A stretch of 16,986 nucleotides of DNA from Chloroflexota bacterium (lineage in GTDB: Bacteria; Chloroflexota; Anaerolineae; Anaerolineales; DRMV01): positions 1 to 16,986 of the forward strand of contig JAADEN010000006.1 of assembly GCA_013153375.1 (NCBI GenBank). The letters run 5' to 3'. Numbering within the stretch: position 1 is the first letter of the stretch; every line of letters begins with the position of its first letter. Made by a program: the position numbers and the translations under genes. Shown piece by piece: positions 1 through 7,639 of the stretch. The notes under the pieces are model-generated. The model saw only the letters and a list, made by a program, of their open reading frames with translations, searched no databases and had not been told where the DNA came from.

Positions 1-461
1 AAGTAGGCCAGGCCGGGCTTGGCCCGCTGCAGCGCGGGGTTGCGGGTGCCTTCGGGCGCGATGAGCACGATTTCGCCCGCGGCCAGCGCGGCCAGGGTCA
101 GCCGGATGGCTCGCTTGTCCGTCTCGCCCCGATGCACGGGGATCGCGCCCCACCAGCGGGGCAGACGGCCGATGAGGGGGTAGTGGAAGGCCTCGACCTT
201 GCCCAGCGGCGTGGTCGCCAGGGGCAAGTAGCCCAGCAGGATGATGGGGTCGGTGAACGCGATGTGGTTGTAATAGACGATGGCCGGCCCCTGCGCGGGC
301 ACATGCTCCAGGCCCTCCACCCGCTCGACGCGGGCCAAAACCCGCAGCCCGACCACGCGCAGCACCCAACGCCAAAAACGGCGGGCGCGATGGTAGGGCC
401 GCGGGTCTTCGTGGGGCCGCACGGTGATGGTCGCGCAGGGGTCGCGGGCGGCAGAGGTCAT
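1..461 (-). CDS. PlsC-family 1-acylglycerol-3-phosphate acyltransferase, N-terminal part (runs off the left edge)
   Basis: The reading frame from an ATG at 461 stays open to base 1, giving 153 residues without a stop, so the C-terminus lies outside the window. The PlsC/LPLAT acyltransferase signature is visible: NH(X4)D at residues 65-71 (NHIAFTD, catalytic His66 and Asp71), the glycerolphosphate-binding EGTR block at 137-140, and the following basic stretch ending in KPGLAY. Family members transfer an acyl chain to lysophosphatidate at the inner face of the cytoplasmic membrane in phospholipid synthesis; the exact acceptor cannot be read from this fragment. A hydrophobic patch around residues 30-42 precedes the catalytic domain, but no clear membrane span is present. 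A GAGG stretch lies about 12 nt before the ATG. The gene is divergent from queF and has its own extended -10 box at 497-505. Confidence 0.85.
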   Translation of the reverse strand, partial: MTSAARDPCATITVRPHEDPRPYHRARRFWRWVLRVVGLRVLARVERVEGLEHVPAQGPAIVYYNHIAFTDPIILLGYLPLATTPLGKVEAFHYPLIGRLPRWWGAIPVHRGETDKRAIRLTLAALAAGEIVLIAPEGTRNPALQRAKPGLAY

Positions 462-496
462 GGGGTCATCCCTCGAACGCTCCTCGTCGTGGCAGC

Positions 497-505
497 ATTA
501 TACCA
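497..505 (-). promoter_or_regulatory. Extended -10 promoter for the acyltransferase
   Basis: Read on the minus strand, TGG-TATAAT is a perfect -10 hexamer (502 to 497) with the TGn extension. It starts about 36 nt before the acyltransferase ATG. No recognisable -35 hexamer lies 16-18 bp further upstream, which is acceptable for an extended -10 promoter. Confidence 0.6.
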
Positions 506-524
506 TGTCCCCGCGGCCGCGGTG

Positions 525-533
525 TGCTATACT
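525..533 (+). promoter_or_regulatory. Extended -10 promoter for queF
   Basis: TGC-TATACT is a good -10 hexamer (528-533) with the TGn extension, 47 nt before the queF ATG. As with the divergent partner at 497-505, no strong -35 is seen. The two -10 elements are only 19 bp apart and point away from each other, so polymerases at the two starts should interfere. Confidence 0.6.
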
Positions 534-580
534 ACCCGCGCCTGGTTGGATGGGCCTTATCCCCTCTCAGGAGCGACGCC

Positions 581-1021
581 ATGACCTTTCTCACCCAGCC
601 CGAAGACCTGCAGGATCTGACCCTCTTGGGCCGCAAAGCGCAGCCCAGCAAGAAACTGGAGGCTTTCCCCAACCGCACGCCGGGGCGCTATTACCTGGTC
701 ACCATGGTCACCGACGAGTTCACCTGCCTGTGCCCCGTGACCGGCCAGCCTGACTTCGCCACCATCAAGGTCGAGTATGTGCCCGACCAGAAGATCCTGG
801 AGTCCAAGTCCTTCAAACTCTACATCTGGTCCTACCGCAACGAGGGCGTGTTCCACGAGCATGTGGTCAATCAGATTTTGGAAGACATCGTGGCCGTGCT
901 CGACCCGCACTACATCAAGGTCACGGGGGACTTCAACATCCGAGGGGGCATTGCCATCACCGTAGAGGCCGAGCATGTGAAGACCCCCGAGGCCAAAGCC
1001 GCGGTGCGGGGCTGCGGGTGA
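581..1021 (+). CDS. queF: NADPH-dependent 7-cyano-7-deazaguanine reductase (preQ1 synthase), type I
   Basis: QueF reduces the nitrile of preQ0 to the primary amine preQ1 with NADPH in the cytoplasm, a step of queuosine tRNA modification. The 146-residue length fits the short (type I, B. subtilis-like) form. The catalytic cysteine is in CPVTGQPD (Cys51, with Asp58). The QueF motif follows at residues 74-91 (ESKSFKLYIWSYRNEG), then FHE (92-94) near the substrate pocket. An in-frame ATG lies further upstream at 524, but it overlaps the -10 box; the ATG at 581 has AGGAG about 8 nt ahead and gives the usual family N-terminus. It converges on the small lipoprotein gene, whose stop codon is only 9 bp away. 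No other queuosine gene is present in the window. Confidence 0.95.
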   Translation: MTFLTQPEDLQDLTLLGRKAQPSKKLEAFPNRTPGRYYLVTMVTDEFTCLCPVTGQPDFATIKVEYVPDQKILESKSFKLYIWSYRNEGVFHEHVVNQILEDIVAVLDPHYIKVTGDFNIRGGIAITVEAEHVKTPEAKAAVRGCG

Positions 1022-1030
1022 GGCCGGTCT

Positions 1031-1651
1031 TCAGGGCCGACACTGGTGATATTCCTGCAAAGTCACCGCGTCGGTGCGCTGCAGAGGCCAGAGGCCCTCT
1101 TCGTCCTCCTGAAAAGTGAGCAAGAGCAGGAACTCCTGGCCGGATATGTCCAGACCGCCCTGGGGTCGGGGATACCAGTATTCCTCCCAGCCGTGCACGA
1201 AGACCTGCCAGCGGTCGCCCTGGCGGCGGACTCGCAAAGGCTCGTAGGCCGTGAGCGCGATCTGGCCGTCCACGGGCGGTCTTCCGTCGCGGGTGTAGGC
1301 CGCCACTTCGTCGGCCTCCGCGTTGATGCCGCGGGTGGGATCCTGCCCTTGGGCCAGGGCCGGGTACTGCTCCCAGAGCACGCGGATGTCGCCGCGCAGC
1401 ACGGCCTGCTTGCGGTAATAGAAGTACGCCCGCACCTGGGGCATGATCCTGTTCCAGGTGTCGGGCGCGGGGGTGGCGAAGCCTCGCGGCAGGCACGGCC
1501 ACGCGGCCGGCCGCGAGATCCGGATGGGCCACGGGCTGCACGCGACCAGCAGCCCCAAAAGCAGCCCCACCAGCAGGCTCAGTCGTCGTCCACGCCGCGC
1601 GGCCCGGCCCCGGCCGGACCGCGCGGCCCACAGCCCCCTCGTCACGGCCAT
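1031..1651 (-). CDS. Small predicted lipoprotein, last gene of the lipoprotein block
   Basis: A protein of 206 residues starting at the ATG at 1651, which overlaps the end of the preceding lipoprotein gene by 10 nt and implies translational coupling. The N-terminus is a type II signal peptide: a very Arg-rich n-region (residues 1-23), a hydrophobic core (LSLLVGLLLGLLVA) and a lipobox ending at Cys38. Two further cysteines, Cys53 and Cys204 three residues from the end, could form a disulfide closing the mature domain. The mature part begins with a helix (VRAYFYYRKQAVLRGD) and continues with alternating strands, a pattern reminiscent of NTF2-like domains; this is a weak structural guess. I do not recognise a named family. 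A longer frame from 1858 exists but runs inside the upstream gene and lacks a signal peptide at its start, so it was not used. Confidence 0.75.
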   Translation of the reverse strand: MAVTRGLWAARSGRGRAARRGRRLSLLVGLLLGLLVACSPWPIRISRPAAWPCLPRGFATPAPDTWNRIMPQVRAYFYYRKQAVLRGDIRVLWEQYPALAQGQDPTRGINAEADEVAAYTRDGRPPVDGQIALTAYEPLRVRRQGDRWQVFVHGWEEYWYPRPQGGLDISGQEFLLLLTFQEDEEGLWPLQRTDAVTLQEYHQCRP

Positions 1652-3561
1652 CCACCTCCCAGCAGGAAGGGGAACGGCCCTTGCACGCGGACTTCCAGGG
1701 TCCACCAGTCGTCCTCCAGGGGCAGGACCCACAACTCCAGCGTGTAGGGCGTGCCCTCGACGGAAGTCTCGGCCACCAGGTGGCCCGCGTCGTCCCAGGT
1801 CAGGCGCACATCCTGCCAGCCGTTGGTCTCCAGCGCGGCCGCGGCTTGCTCCAGCCACGCTTGCACCTCCTGCGACCGCGCGCGCATGAAGAAGAAGGTG
1901 CTCGGCTCGTTCAGGTCGAACCCGATCATCCGCTCATAAGTCCGGCCCGGGGGCAACGGCAGACGCGGCGGGGCAGGCTGGGGCGGAGGCTCCGGCCCGG
2001 CGGCGCCTTGCTGCGCCGCGCAGTCCCCGGCCAAAGGCCCTTCCTCATGGGTGCCCTCGATGAGCCAGCCGTCTTGGAAGGGGCGCACCATGAACTGGCG
2101 CATCTCCTGGCTTTCGGGGTGGCAATACACCCGGACCGCGGGCGGCGTGTCCTCGATGTCCCAAATCTGCAGGGGGTCCCAGTAGCCGCCGTTTTTCTCC
2201 ACGAAATCGTTCCTTTGCCACTGGTGCTGCGCGGCCACCTGATCCAGCGCGGCCAGGACTTGCGCCTTGTCCTGCGGGCTGAACAGGTACAGCAGGGCCA
2301 TGACGGGCGCGCCATCCTTGAGTTGGATGTTGTCTTCGGTGCCCAGGACCTGGGCTTCGGGCCAGGTCCAGCCCTCCCAGGGGCCCGCGGCCTGGCCCAG
2401 GTAGAAGTGCGCCTGGTGCTCCATGCGGAACACGGCCCGCGCGGCCAGCAGGTCGCGCAGCAAATCCACATCCTCGGTGCGGCCATGCCAGCGGATCTGG
2501 ACCGGCGTCGCAGCCGGTGCGAACCACTTGTCGGCGCGCAGTTGCTCGAAGGGCTTGAGCACCAGGACCAGCCGGGCGGTCACCTTGCCGTCGGCCCCCT
2601 TGTGCAGGGCCAGGATCAGGCGCAGGTCGCCGTCGTCCTGGGCCTTGGTCCACATTCCCCAGGCCGCGTCCGCAGCGCTGCGTTGCAGACGCTCCTCCCA
2701 GCCTTGCTCACGGATTTGGGCCGCGAAGTGGGCGAACAGGTCGTCCAGAGGCCTGTCGCTCTCGAAGCGGGTGACCTGATAGACGGTGAAGAGGCTGCCC
2801 CCGCCCGAGCCGCCTTCCATGAAGACATCCTCGGGCGGCGTCAGGCGCGGCAGCAGTTGGAAGGGATCCACGGGCGTGCCTGCGGGCCCGGGGGCCATGA
2901 AGGCGCGCTCGTCCGCGCACGGCGACCCGGCGGGATCGTCCGTCTGGCTGTAGCGCACCACGACCAGCAGGTTCTCCGCGTCGTGCGGCGGCTGCACCAG
3001 CATAACCTCGGCCCACTGCTGGGTGTCGTCGCCGTGGCACAGGAAGGTGATGGGCGGCATCTCGGGCGGTCCGGGCACGAAGCCGCCCTGTTCTTCCGGC
3101 ATGGGCGCCCACGGCGGGAGCCCTTCGGTCCGCCAGCCCGCGGCGGACCAGCGCGCCTGCCAGGCGGCGATCTCCGTTGCGGGCAGGAGGAGGTACGCTT
3201 CGGTGTTCTGATATTCGGGGTGGCGGGTCACATGCACGCCGAGGATGCGCCCGTCGGGCAGGGGGATGGGCATGTCCGCAGGCGCTTCGCCGATCCACCA
3301 TTCGACCTCGCCCGACCAGGCCGAGTCGGTGGCTTCGAACCAGCGCCGCCAAAGGTCCGGGTCCTCAGGACCCTGAACCGTGGGCCACGCGTCGGGCGTG
3401 AAGATGGGCCAGGTCTCGGCCGCGGTGGGAGCCGCGGCCTGGGCGGTGGAGGAAGGCGAAGGCTGCGGAGAAGGCGTGCTCGGCGTCCCTCGCGAGCAGG
3501 CTGCCAGCGCGCTCCACAGCGCGAGGATGCCTAACCAGCGTCCGATGCGAAGAGAAAGCAT
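1642..3561 (-). CDS. Large predicted lipoprotein B, paralogue of the adjacent lipoprotein A
   Basis: A protein of 639 residues with a type II signal peptide (lipobox LAAC, lipid-bearing Cys22) and a Ser/Thr/Pro/Ala-rich tether (23-50), so it is anchored on the outer face of the membrane. Apart from Cys22 it has only four cysteines: 175, 215, 480 and 514. They form two pairs about 35-40 residues apart, and the first of each pair sits in an LCH or YCH context. The mature part is an internal duplication: residues 70-143 (DLWRRW to AAGW) resemble 367-448 (DLLRDL to HQW), and each is followed by a Cys-pair segment and a helix ending in GW (288 and 582). A near-consensus GGAGGTGA lies 3 nt before the ATG. 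It follows lipoprotein A by 54 nt with no visible terminator. Function unknown; no enzymatic motif was seen. Confidence 0.85.
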   Translation of the reverse strand: MLSLRIGRWLGILALWSALAACSRGTPSTPSPQPSPSSTAQAAAPTAAETWPIFTPDAWPTVQGPEDPDLWRRWFEATDSAWSGEVEWWIGEAPADMPIPLPDGRILGVHVTRHPEYQNTEAYLLLPATEIAAWQARWSAAGWRTEGLPPWAPMPEEQGGFVPGPPEMPPITFLCHGDDTQQWAEVMLVQPPHDAENLLVVVRYSQTDDPAGSPCADERAFMAPGPAGTPVDPFQLLPRLTPPEDVFMEGGSGGGSLFTVYQVTRFESDRPLDDLFAHFAAQIREQGWEERLQRSAADAAWGMWTKAQDDGDLRLILALHKGADGKVTARLVLVLKPFEQLRADKWFAPAATPVQIRWHGRTEDVDLLRDLLAARAVFRMEHQAHFYLGQAAGPWEGWTWPEAQVLGTEDNIQLKDGAPVMALLYLFSPQDKAQVLAALDQVAAQHQWQRNDFVEKNGGYWDPLQIWDIEDTPPAVRVYCHPESQEMRQFMVRPFQDGWLIEGTHEEGPLAGDCAAQQGAAGPEPPPQPAPPRLPLPPGRTYERMIGFDLNEPSTFFFMRARSQEVQAWLEQAAAALETNGWQDVRLTWDDAGHLVAETSVEGTPYTLELWVLPLEDDWWTLEVRVQGPFPFLLGGGWP

Positions 3562-3615
3562 GGTTCACCTCCGAAACCGGGGATGGTCGGAAAGCAGAGC
3601 AGGGAACACGGGGCG

Positions 3616-5580
3616 CTAAGGCCCCGCCGCAGCCGCGGGCGCGAACCGCGCGTGCACGAACCACAGGGAATCCCAGAGCGCGGCGGCGTGGATTTGGACT
3701 TCGTAGGTGCGGCCTTCGATCTCACGGCGGGCGACGAGGAGGGCTTCGTCGGCCCCGCGCGTCGCCGTTTGGACCTCCCAACCGGCCGCGTCCAGGCTTT
3801 GGCGCACCGCCTTCCACCACGGGTCCCAGGTGGAGGGCGAGGTCCGCACCACGAACCAGGAGGCCAAACGGCGGGTCGGGTCGCCCGATACGAATTGCCA
3901 CATTACGAAGCGCGTGTCGTCGCCGCCCGGCAGGGGCAGTTTGAGCCGCGCTTTCTGGAGCAGGGCGAACTCCGGCCAGGGCGGGGCCGTGCCGGCGTGG
4001 ATCTGGCACAGGTCGGGATCCGGGTTGTACTCCAGCATGGCCCAAAATCGGCCCTGCGCGGGCCACAGGGTGGCCCAGATGGACCCCCGCCCTTGTTTCG
4101 GGCAATACAGGCGCGAGCGGTTCGCGGCGCGCGCTTCGATGTCCCACAGGGTGGGCGGGCCGACCGCGCTCATCACCGCGTCGCTTTGGGGCTCCCAGCC
4201 GTGGGCGCGGGCGACCGTGTCCAGCCGCTTTTGCAGCCCGGCCGCGTCCAGGCGGCTGGCCCAATACAGGGTGGCGTAGGGCGGGCGCTGACCCGCGCTC
4301 GCGACGCGCGAGCCCACGACGCGCACCCCGTCGGCCTCCCAGCCCTGCCAGCGTTCCCGGGCCTGGCCGACCCAGATGCGCACGGGTTGAGGCTCTCGGA
4401 ACAAACTTTGGGCCCAGGCCAGACGCCGCAGCGCAGGAACCTCGTCCGCCGCGCCCCGAAAGGTCACTTCCACCTTCTCGTGCGGGGGCCAGGGCTCCTG
4501 GGCCTGCATCTCCGCCAGCGGGGCCTGCGTGCGGATGAGGATCGCGTGCACGCGCGGCGCGTCGGGTTCTCGCAGAAGGATGAGCGTCAGGTAGGGCATG
4601 TCCGCGGCGGGCTTTTCCCAGCGGCCCCAGGCGCTGTGCTCGTGGGTGGCTGCCGCCGCGCGCTCCCAACCGCCCTCTTCCAACTGCCGGGCGAAGGTGG
4701 CGAACAGGTCGCCCAGGGTGGTCGAGGTCTTCCCCAGGTTCAGGACGACCTCTTGGATCGCGAAGGAGTTCGTACCCGCCGCGATCGCGCTTCCGCCGCC
4801 TTCGAAGCGCAGCGTGACGCCCGCGGGGGGCCGCAGCCGCGGCACATCCCGGAAGGGGTCGGGCAGCGGCCCGAAGGGCGCGGGCGGGGTGCCGGAGAGA
4901 ATCTCGCAGCCCGGCGCCGGGCCCTTCCCTTCTTGCAGGCGGCTGTACAGAATCTGGAGCCACAGGCCCTCCTGGCCTTTGAGGCGCATGAAGGTGACAT
5001 CCAGACGGGTGTCGGGGTGCTGGGGATGGCACAGGGTGGCCGTCAGGCCCGGAGGTCCGCCCCACGCGCCGAGGAAGCCCCCGGGCGGGGTCCAGGTGGC
5101 GGTCCGGTTCACCCGCCAGCCCGCGGCGTCCAGTTGGACCTGCCAGGCGCGGCGCGCGGCGTCGTCCGGCAGGCGCAGGTAGATCGCGGTCTCCCGGATG
5201 CTGGGGTCGAATTGCCGCTGGTACGCGCCGATGACCTCGGCCTGCTCGGGCCAGGGGAGCGCGTCCAGGCGGGGCGCGTCGCGCACCCAATAGACGCCCC
5301 GGCCCGCGTAGGGGCCGTGGGCCGCGCCCAGCCAGTCTCGCCAGGCCCGCGGGTCCTGGGGGCCTTCCAAGGTGACCCGCGCGGCTACGGTGGGCGGCTC
5401 CCAGTGGGCCTCCGCGGGCGAGTCCCACCAGTCGGGCGTGACCGCGGTGGCCTCGGCCGCCGGGGGCGTGGCCGCCGACGAGGGCGCCGCCGCTTTCTGG
5501 CAGCCGGCCAGCCCACCGCCCAGCAGGCCGGCCAAGGCCACCAGCCACCAAATCCGAAGCGTGTCCAGGCCGCGCACCAT
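3616..5580 (-). CDS. Large predicted lipoprotein A, first gene of the lipoprotein block
   Basis: A protein of 654 residues. Of three in-frame ATGs (5607, 5586, 5580) I chose 5580: GGAGGT lies 6 nt ahead of it, and the transcript predicted from the -10 at 5612-5617 would start near 5605, which excludes 5607. The signal peptide (WWLVALAGLLGGGLAG) ends in a lipobox at Cys27, followed by an Ala/Pro/Thr-rich tether. Like lipoprotein B it keeps exactly four other cysteines (184, 225, 493, 525) in two pairs and four helices ending in GW (155, 305, 462, 601). The opening GPQDPRAWRDWL block aligns with GPEDPDLWRRWF of lipoprotein B. The two are tandem paralogues of the same fold. It lies 89 bp downstream of the histidine kinase, and the gap carries PhoB-like direct repeats. 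Function unknown; probably extracellular sensing or binding. Confidence 0.85.
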   Translation of the reverse strand: MVRGLDTLRIWWLVALAGLLGGGLAGCQKAAAPSSAATPPAAEATAVTPDWWDSPAEAHWEPPTVAARVTLEGPQDPRAWRDWLGAAHGPYAGRGVYWVRDAPRLDALPWPEQAEVIGAYQRQFDPSIRETAIYLRLPDDAARRAWQVQLDAAGWRVNRTATWTPPGGFLGAWGGPPGLTATLCHPQHPDTRLDVTFMRLKGQEGLWLQILYSRLQEGKGPAPGCEILSGTPPAPFGPLPDPFRDVPRLRPPAGVTLRFEGGGSAIAAGTNSFAIQEVVLNLGKTSTTLGDLFATFARQLEEGGWERAAAATHEHSAWGRWEKPAADMPYLTLILLREPDAPRVHAILIRTQAPLAEMQAQEPWPPHEKVEVTFRGAADEVPALRRLAWAQSLFREPQPVRIWVGQARERWQGWEADGVRVVGSRVASAGQRPPYATLYWASRLDAAGLQKRLDTVARAHGWEPQSDAVMSAVGPPTLWDIEARAANRSRLYCPKQGRGSIWATLWPAQGRFWAMLEYNPDPDLCQIHAGTAPPWPEFALLQKARLKLPLPGGDDTRFVMWQFVSGDPTRRLASWFVVRTSPSTWDPWWKAVRQSLDAAGWEVQTATRGADEALLVARREIEGRTYEVQIHAAALWDSLWFVHARFAPAAAAGP

Positions 5581-5611
5581 AACCATACCTCCGCTGGAGA
5601 ATTGCACCCTT

Positions 5612-5645
5612 ACGATAGCAAAGCGGAGGTAAAGTCTGTGTAAAG
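5612..5645 (-). promoter_or_regulatory. Activator-type promoter: three 11-bp-phased direct repeats plus -10, ahead of lipoprotein A
   Basis: On the minus strand the order is CTTTACA (5645-5639), 4 nt, CTTTACC (5634-5628), 4 nt, CTTTGCT (5623-5617), then TATCGT (5617-5612) as a -10 with a TGn extension. The repeats begin exactly 11 bp apart, and the second ends 10 nt before the -10. This is the layout known for PhoB boxes; the TTTACA core also resembles the B. subtilis PhoP repeat. There is no normal -35 at 16-18 bp, as expected for a promoter that depends on an OmpR/PhoB-type activator. The cognate regulator is probably the one encoded at 6908-7594, but that link is inferred from position and family. 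Confidence 0.6.
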
Positions 5646-5669
5646 TTTTGGCGTTTCTGGGGGACGAGG

Positions 5670-6911
5670 CTACGCGAGGGCCGGGGCCGCGGCCTGGAGC
5701 GGCAGGTACACGGTCACCACCGTGCCCTGGCCGGGGACGCTGGCAAGATCCAGGCGGCCCTGGTGCAGGCGGATCAGGTGTTGGGCCAGGGGCAGGCCCA
5801 GCCCCGAGCCCGTCCGATGGCGGGCGCGCGCGGCCGCGCCGCGGTAGAAGCGGTCGAACACGCGCGCCTGCTCCTCGGCCGGGATGCCCGGCCCCGTGTC
5901 CGCGATGCGCACCACGGCCCAGGGGCCCTGGGCCGCCAGGCTCACGGTCACCCGGCCCCCGGGGTGGTTGTAGCGCACCGCGTTGTCCACCAGGTTGCGC
6001 AGGGCCACGGCCAGCAGGGTTTCGTCGCCCAACACCTCCAGGTCGGCCTCGCCTTGCATGTCCAGATGGACCTCCCGCTCGGCGGCCAGGTCATGGAGGT
6101 CGTCCAGGACGGCTTCGATCAGCGGCGCCAGGAGCACGGGCTCGCGGCGCACCTGGGGCTCCCCGCGGGCCAGCAGGAGCAGGTGCTCGACCATGCTCTC
6201 CAGGCGGTGCAGGGTGCGGGTCATGGCCGCCAGACTCGCGTGGGTGGCGGGGTCCGCGGCCGCGGGGCTCAGGTGCAGGGCCTCCAGCGAGGTCCGCAGG
6301 GTGGCCAGGGGCGTGCGCAGTTCGTGGGCCGCGTCGGATACGAACCGCTGCTGTTGGAGGAACGCGGTCTCCAGGCGGTCGAGCAGGTCGTTGAACGCCT
6401 CGGCCAGGGCGCGCACCTCGTCGTGGGTCGGGGGCACGGCCACGCGAGTGTGCAGGCGGTCCGCGTCCACGCGCGCCACCGCGCGGCTCAGCGCGCGCAC
6501 GGGCTGCAGGGCCCGGCCCGAAAGCCAGTAGGTGGCCGCGCCGCCCACCAGCGCGGTAACGAGCAGCGAGAGCAGGGACAGGCGCTGCACGGCCCGAAGC
6601 ACCTGTTCCTGCAAGGTTTGCTCGGCCTGACGCATGATGTCCGGCACCTGATACCAGGTGACCAGGTCCGAAGCAGGGGCCTCTTTGCCGGGGAAGACGG
6701 GGAGCAGCCGCGAGCCGTAGGGCGTGCCGTCGGGCACGACCATGAAGAAGCCCATCTGGATCACGGGCGGCAGGGCCTTGCGCACGGCCCAGTTGATGAA
6801 CAGCACCTGCAGGCCGCCCACGGCCAGCAACAGCAACGCGGTGCCCACGGCCAGGCGCATCCGCAGCGAGAGGCGGCGGGTGAGGCGTTTCCAGAAGCCC
6901 CGACGGGTCAT
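5670..6911 (-). CDS. Two-component sensor histidine kinase (HAMP, HisKA, HATPase_c)
   Basis: A 413-residue membrane kinase. Segments in order: a basic N-terminus; TM1 (about 20-40); an extracytoplasmic loop of about 65 residues (41-107); TM2 (about 111-131); a HAMP-like linker (to about 183); HisKA with phosphoacceptor His196 in FVSDAAHELRTPL; and the ATPase domain with N box (LRNLVDNAVRYN), G1 (ADTGPGIP), F box (FDRFYRG) and G2 (GSGLGLPLA). All catalytic motifs are intact. The ATG at 6911 overlaps the stop of the regulator gene as ATGA, so the two are coupled. The loop is too short for a PAS or dCACHE sensor and has no recognisable domain; signal input might come through partner proteins, and the lipoproteins encoded next are candidates (inference). 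The frame is open further upstream, but that stretch lies inside the regulator gene. Confidence 0.95.
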   Translation of the reverse strand: MTRRGFWKRLTRRLSLRMRLAVGTALLLLAVGGLQVLFINWAVRKALPPVIQMGFFMVVPDGTPYGSRLLPVFPGKEAPASDLVTWYQVPDIMRQAEQTLQEQVLRAVQRLSLLSLLVTALVGGAATYWLSGRALQPVRALSRAVARVDADRLHTRVAVPPTHDEVRALAEAFNDLLDRLETAFLQQQRFVSDAAHELRTPLATLRTSLEALHLSPAAADPATHASLAAMTRTLHRLESMVEHLLLLARGEPQVRREPVLLAPLIEAVLDDLHDLAAEREVHLDMQGEADLEVLGDETLLAVALRNLVDNAVRYNHPGGRVTVSLAAQGPWAVVRIADTGPGIPAEEQARVFDRFYRGAAARARHRTGSGLGLPLAQHLIRLHQGRLDLASVPGQGTVVTVYLPLQAAAPALA

Positions 6912-7594
6912 GGCTCCTCCTCCGGCACCAGGCGATAACCCTTGCCGATGATGGTCTGAATGTAGCGGGGCCGCTGCGGATCGTCCCCCAGTTTGCGGCG
7001 CAGCGAGCGGATGTGCACCCGCACCGTGTGGGTGAAGGGGTTGACCTCCTGGCCCCAGATGTGTTCCAGCAGTTCCTCCTGGCTGACGACCCGGTCGGGG
7101 TGGCGCATGAGGTGCTCCAGGATGGCGAATTCCTTGCGGGTGAGGCGCAGCCGCCGTCGGCCTTGCCACGCGGCGTGGGCCGCGGGGTCGAGGGTGAGGT
7201 CGCGGTAGCGCAGCACGGGCGTGCGCACGGGCGCGGCTCGGCGCAGCAACGCCCGGATGCGGGCCAGCAGTTCCTCCAGGTGGAAGGGCTTGACCAGGTA
7301 GTCGTCGCCGCCCGCGTCCAGGCCCTGCACCCGGTCGTTGGGCGCGTCACGGGCCGTGAGCATGAGGATCAGCAGGTTCGGGCGCTGGGCGCGCAGCGCG
7401 CGGCACACCTCCAGCCCGTCCAGGTCGGGCAGGTTGAGGTCCAGGATGACCAGGTCGTAGTCGTACACCAGCCCCTGGTGCAGCCCTTCCTCGCCCGTCA
7501 GGGCCACATCCACCGCGTAGCCCTTGAGGCGCAGGGTATGGGCCAGTTGGTGGGCCAGGTCGGCCTCGTCTTCCACGAGCAACAGGCGGGCCAT
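6908..7594 (-). CDS. Response regulator, OmpR/PhoB family
   Basis: A 228-residue DNA-binding regulator phosphorylated by the kinase encoded immediately downstream. The receiver domain (1-115) has the acidic pocket (Glu8, Asp9), phosphoacceptor Asp52 in ILDLNLPDLDG, Thr80 and Lys102 (VKPF). The C-terminal winged helix (about 130-225) has the usual LTRKEFAILEHLM, HTVRVHIRSLRRKLGD (recognition helix) and TIIGKGYRL blocks. The ATG at 7594 begins the canonical MARLLLVEDE and has GGGAG about 9 nt upstream; the longer frame to 7801 runs through the promoter and is not plausible. Regulators of this family bind as dimers to direct repeats with an 11-bp period, which is the pattern seen at 5617-5645. 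It is transcribed divergently from rpsT. Confidence 0.96.
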   Translation of the reverse strand: MARLLLVEDEADLAHQLAHTLRLKGYAVDVALTGEEGLHQGLVYDYDLVILDLNLPDLDGLEVCRALRAQRPNLLILMLTARDAPNDRVQGLDAGGDDYLVKPFHLEELLARIRALLRRAAPVRTPVLRYRDLTLDPAAHAAWQGRRRLRLTRKEFAILEHLMRHPDRVVSQEELLEHIWGQEVNPFTHTVRVHIRSLRRKLGDDPQRPRYIQTIIGKGYRLVPEEEP

Positions 7595-7610
7595 GCGCCG
7601 TACTCCCGAA

Positions 7611-7639
7611 CGCGGGCCTGAGAGCCCGCGGTCTTTTTT
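7611..7639. other. Perfect inverted repeat in the regulator leader, next to a T run
   Basis: The arms CGCGGGC and GCCCGCG (7611-7617 and 7624-7630) flank a 6-nt loop. On the minus strand this hairpin sits at the very 5' end of the predicted regulator mRNA. On the plus strand it is followed by six T residues at 7634-7639, the form of an intrinsic terminator, which would stop antisense transcription before it reaches the rpsT promoter. The sequence alone does not decide between the two roles. Confidence 0.5.

Noticed and set aside
1681..5643. Plus-strand frames of 617 and 686 codons opposite the two large lipoproteins
   Set aside because: They lack recognisable motifs and signal peptides; the minus-strand genes have lipoboxes, good Shine-Dalgarno sequences and are homologous to each other.
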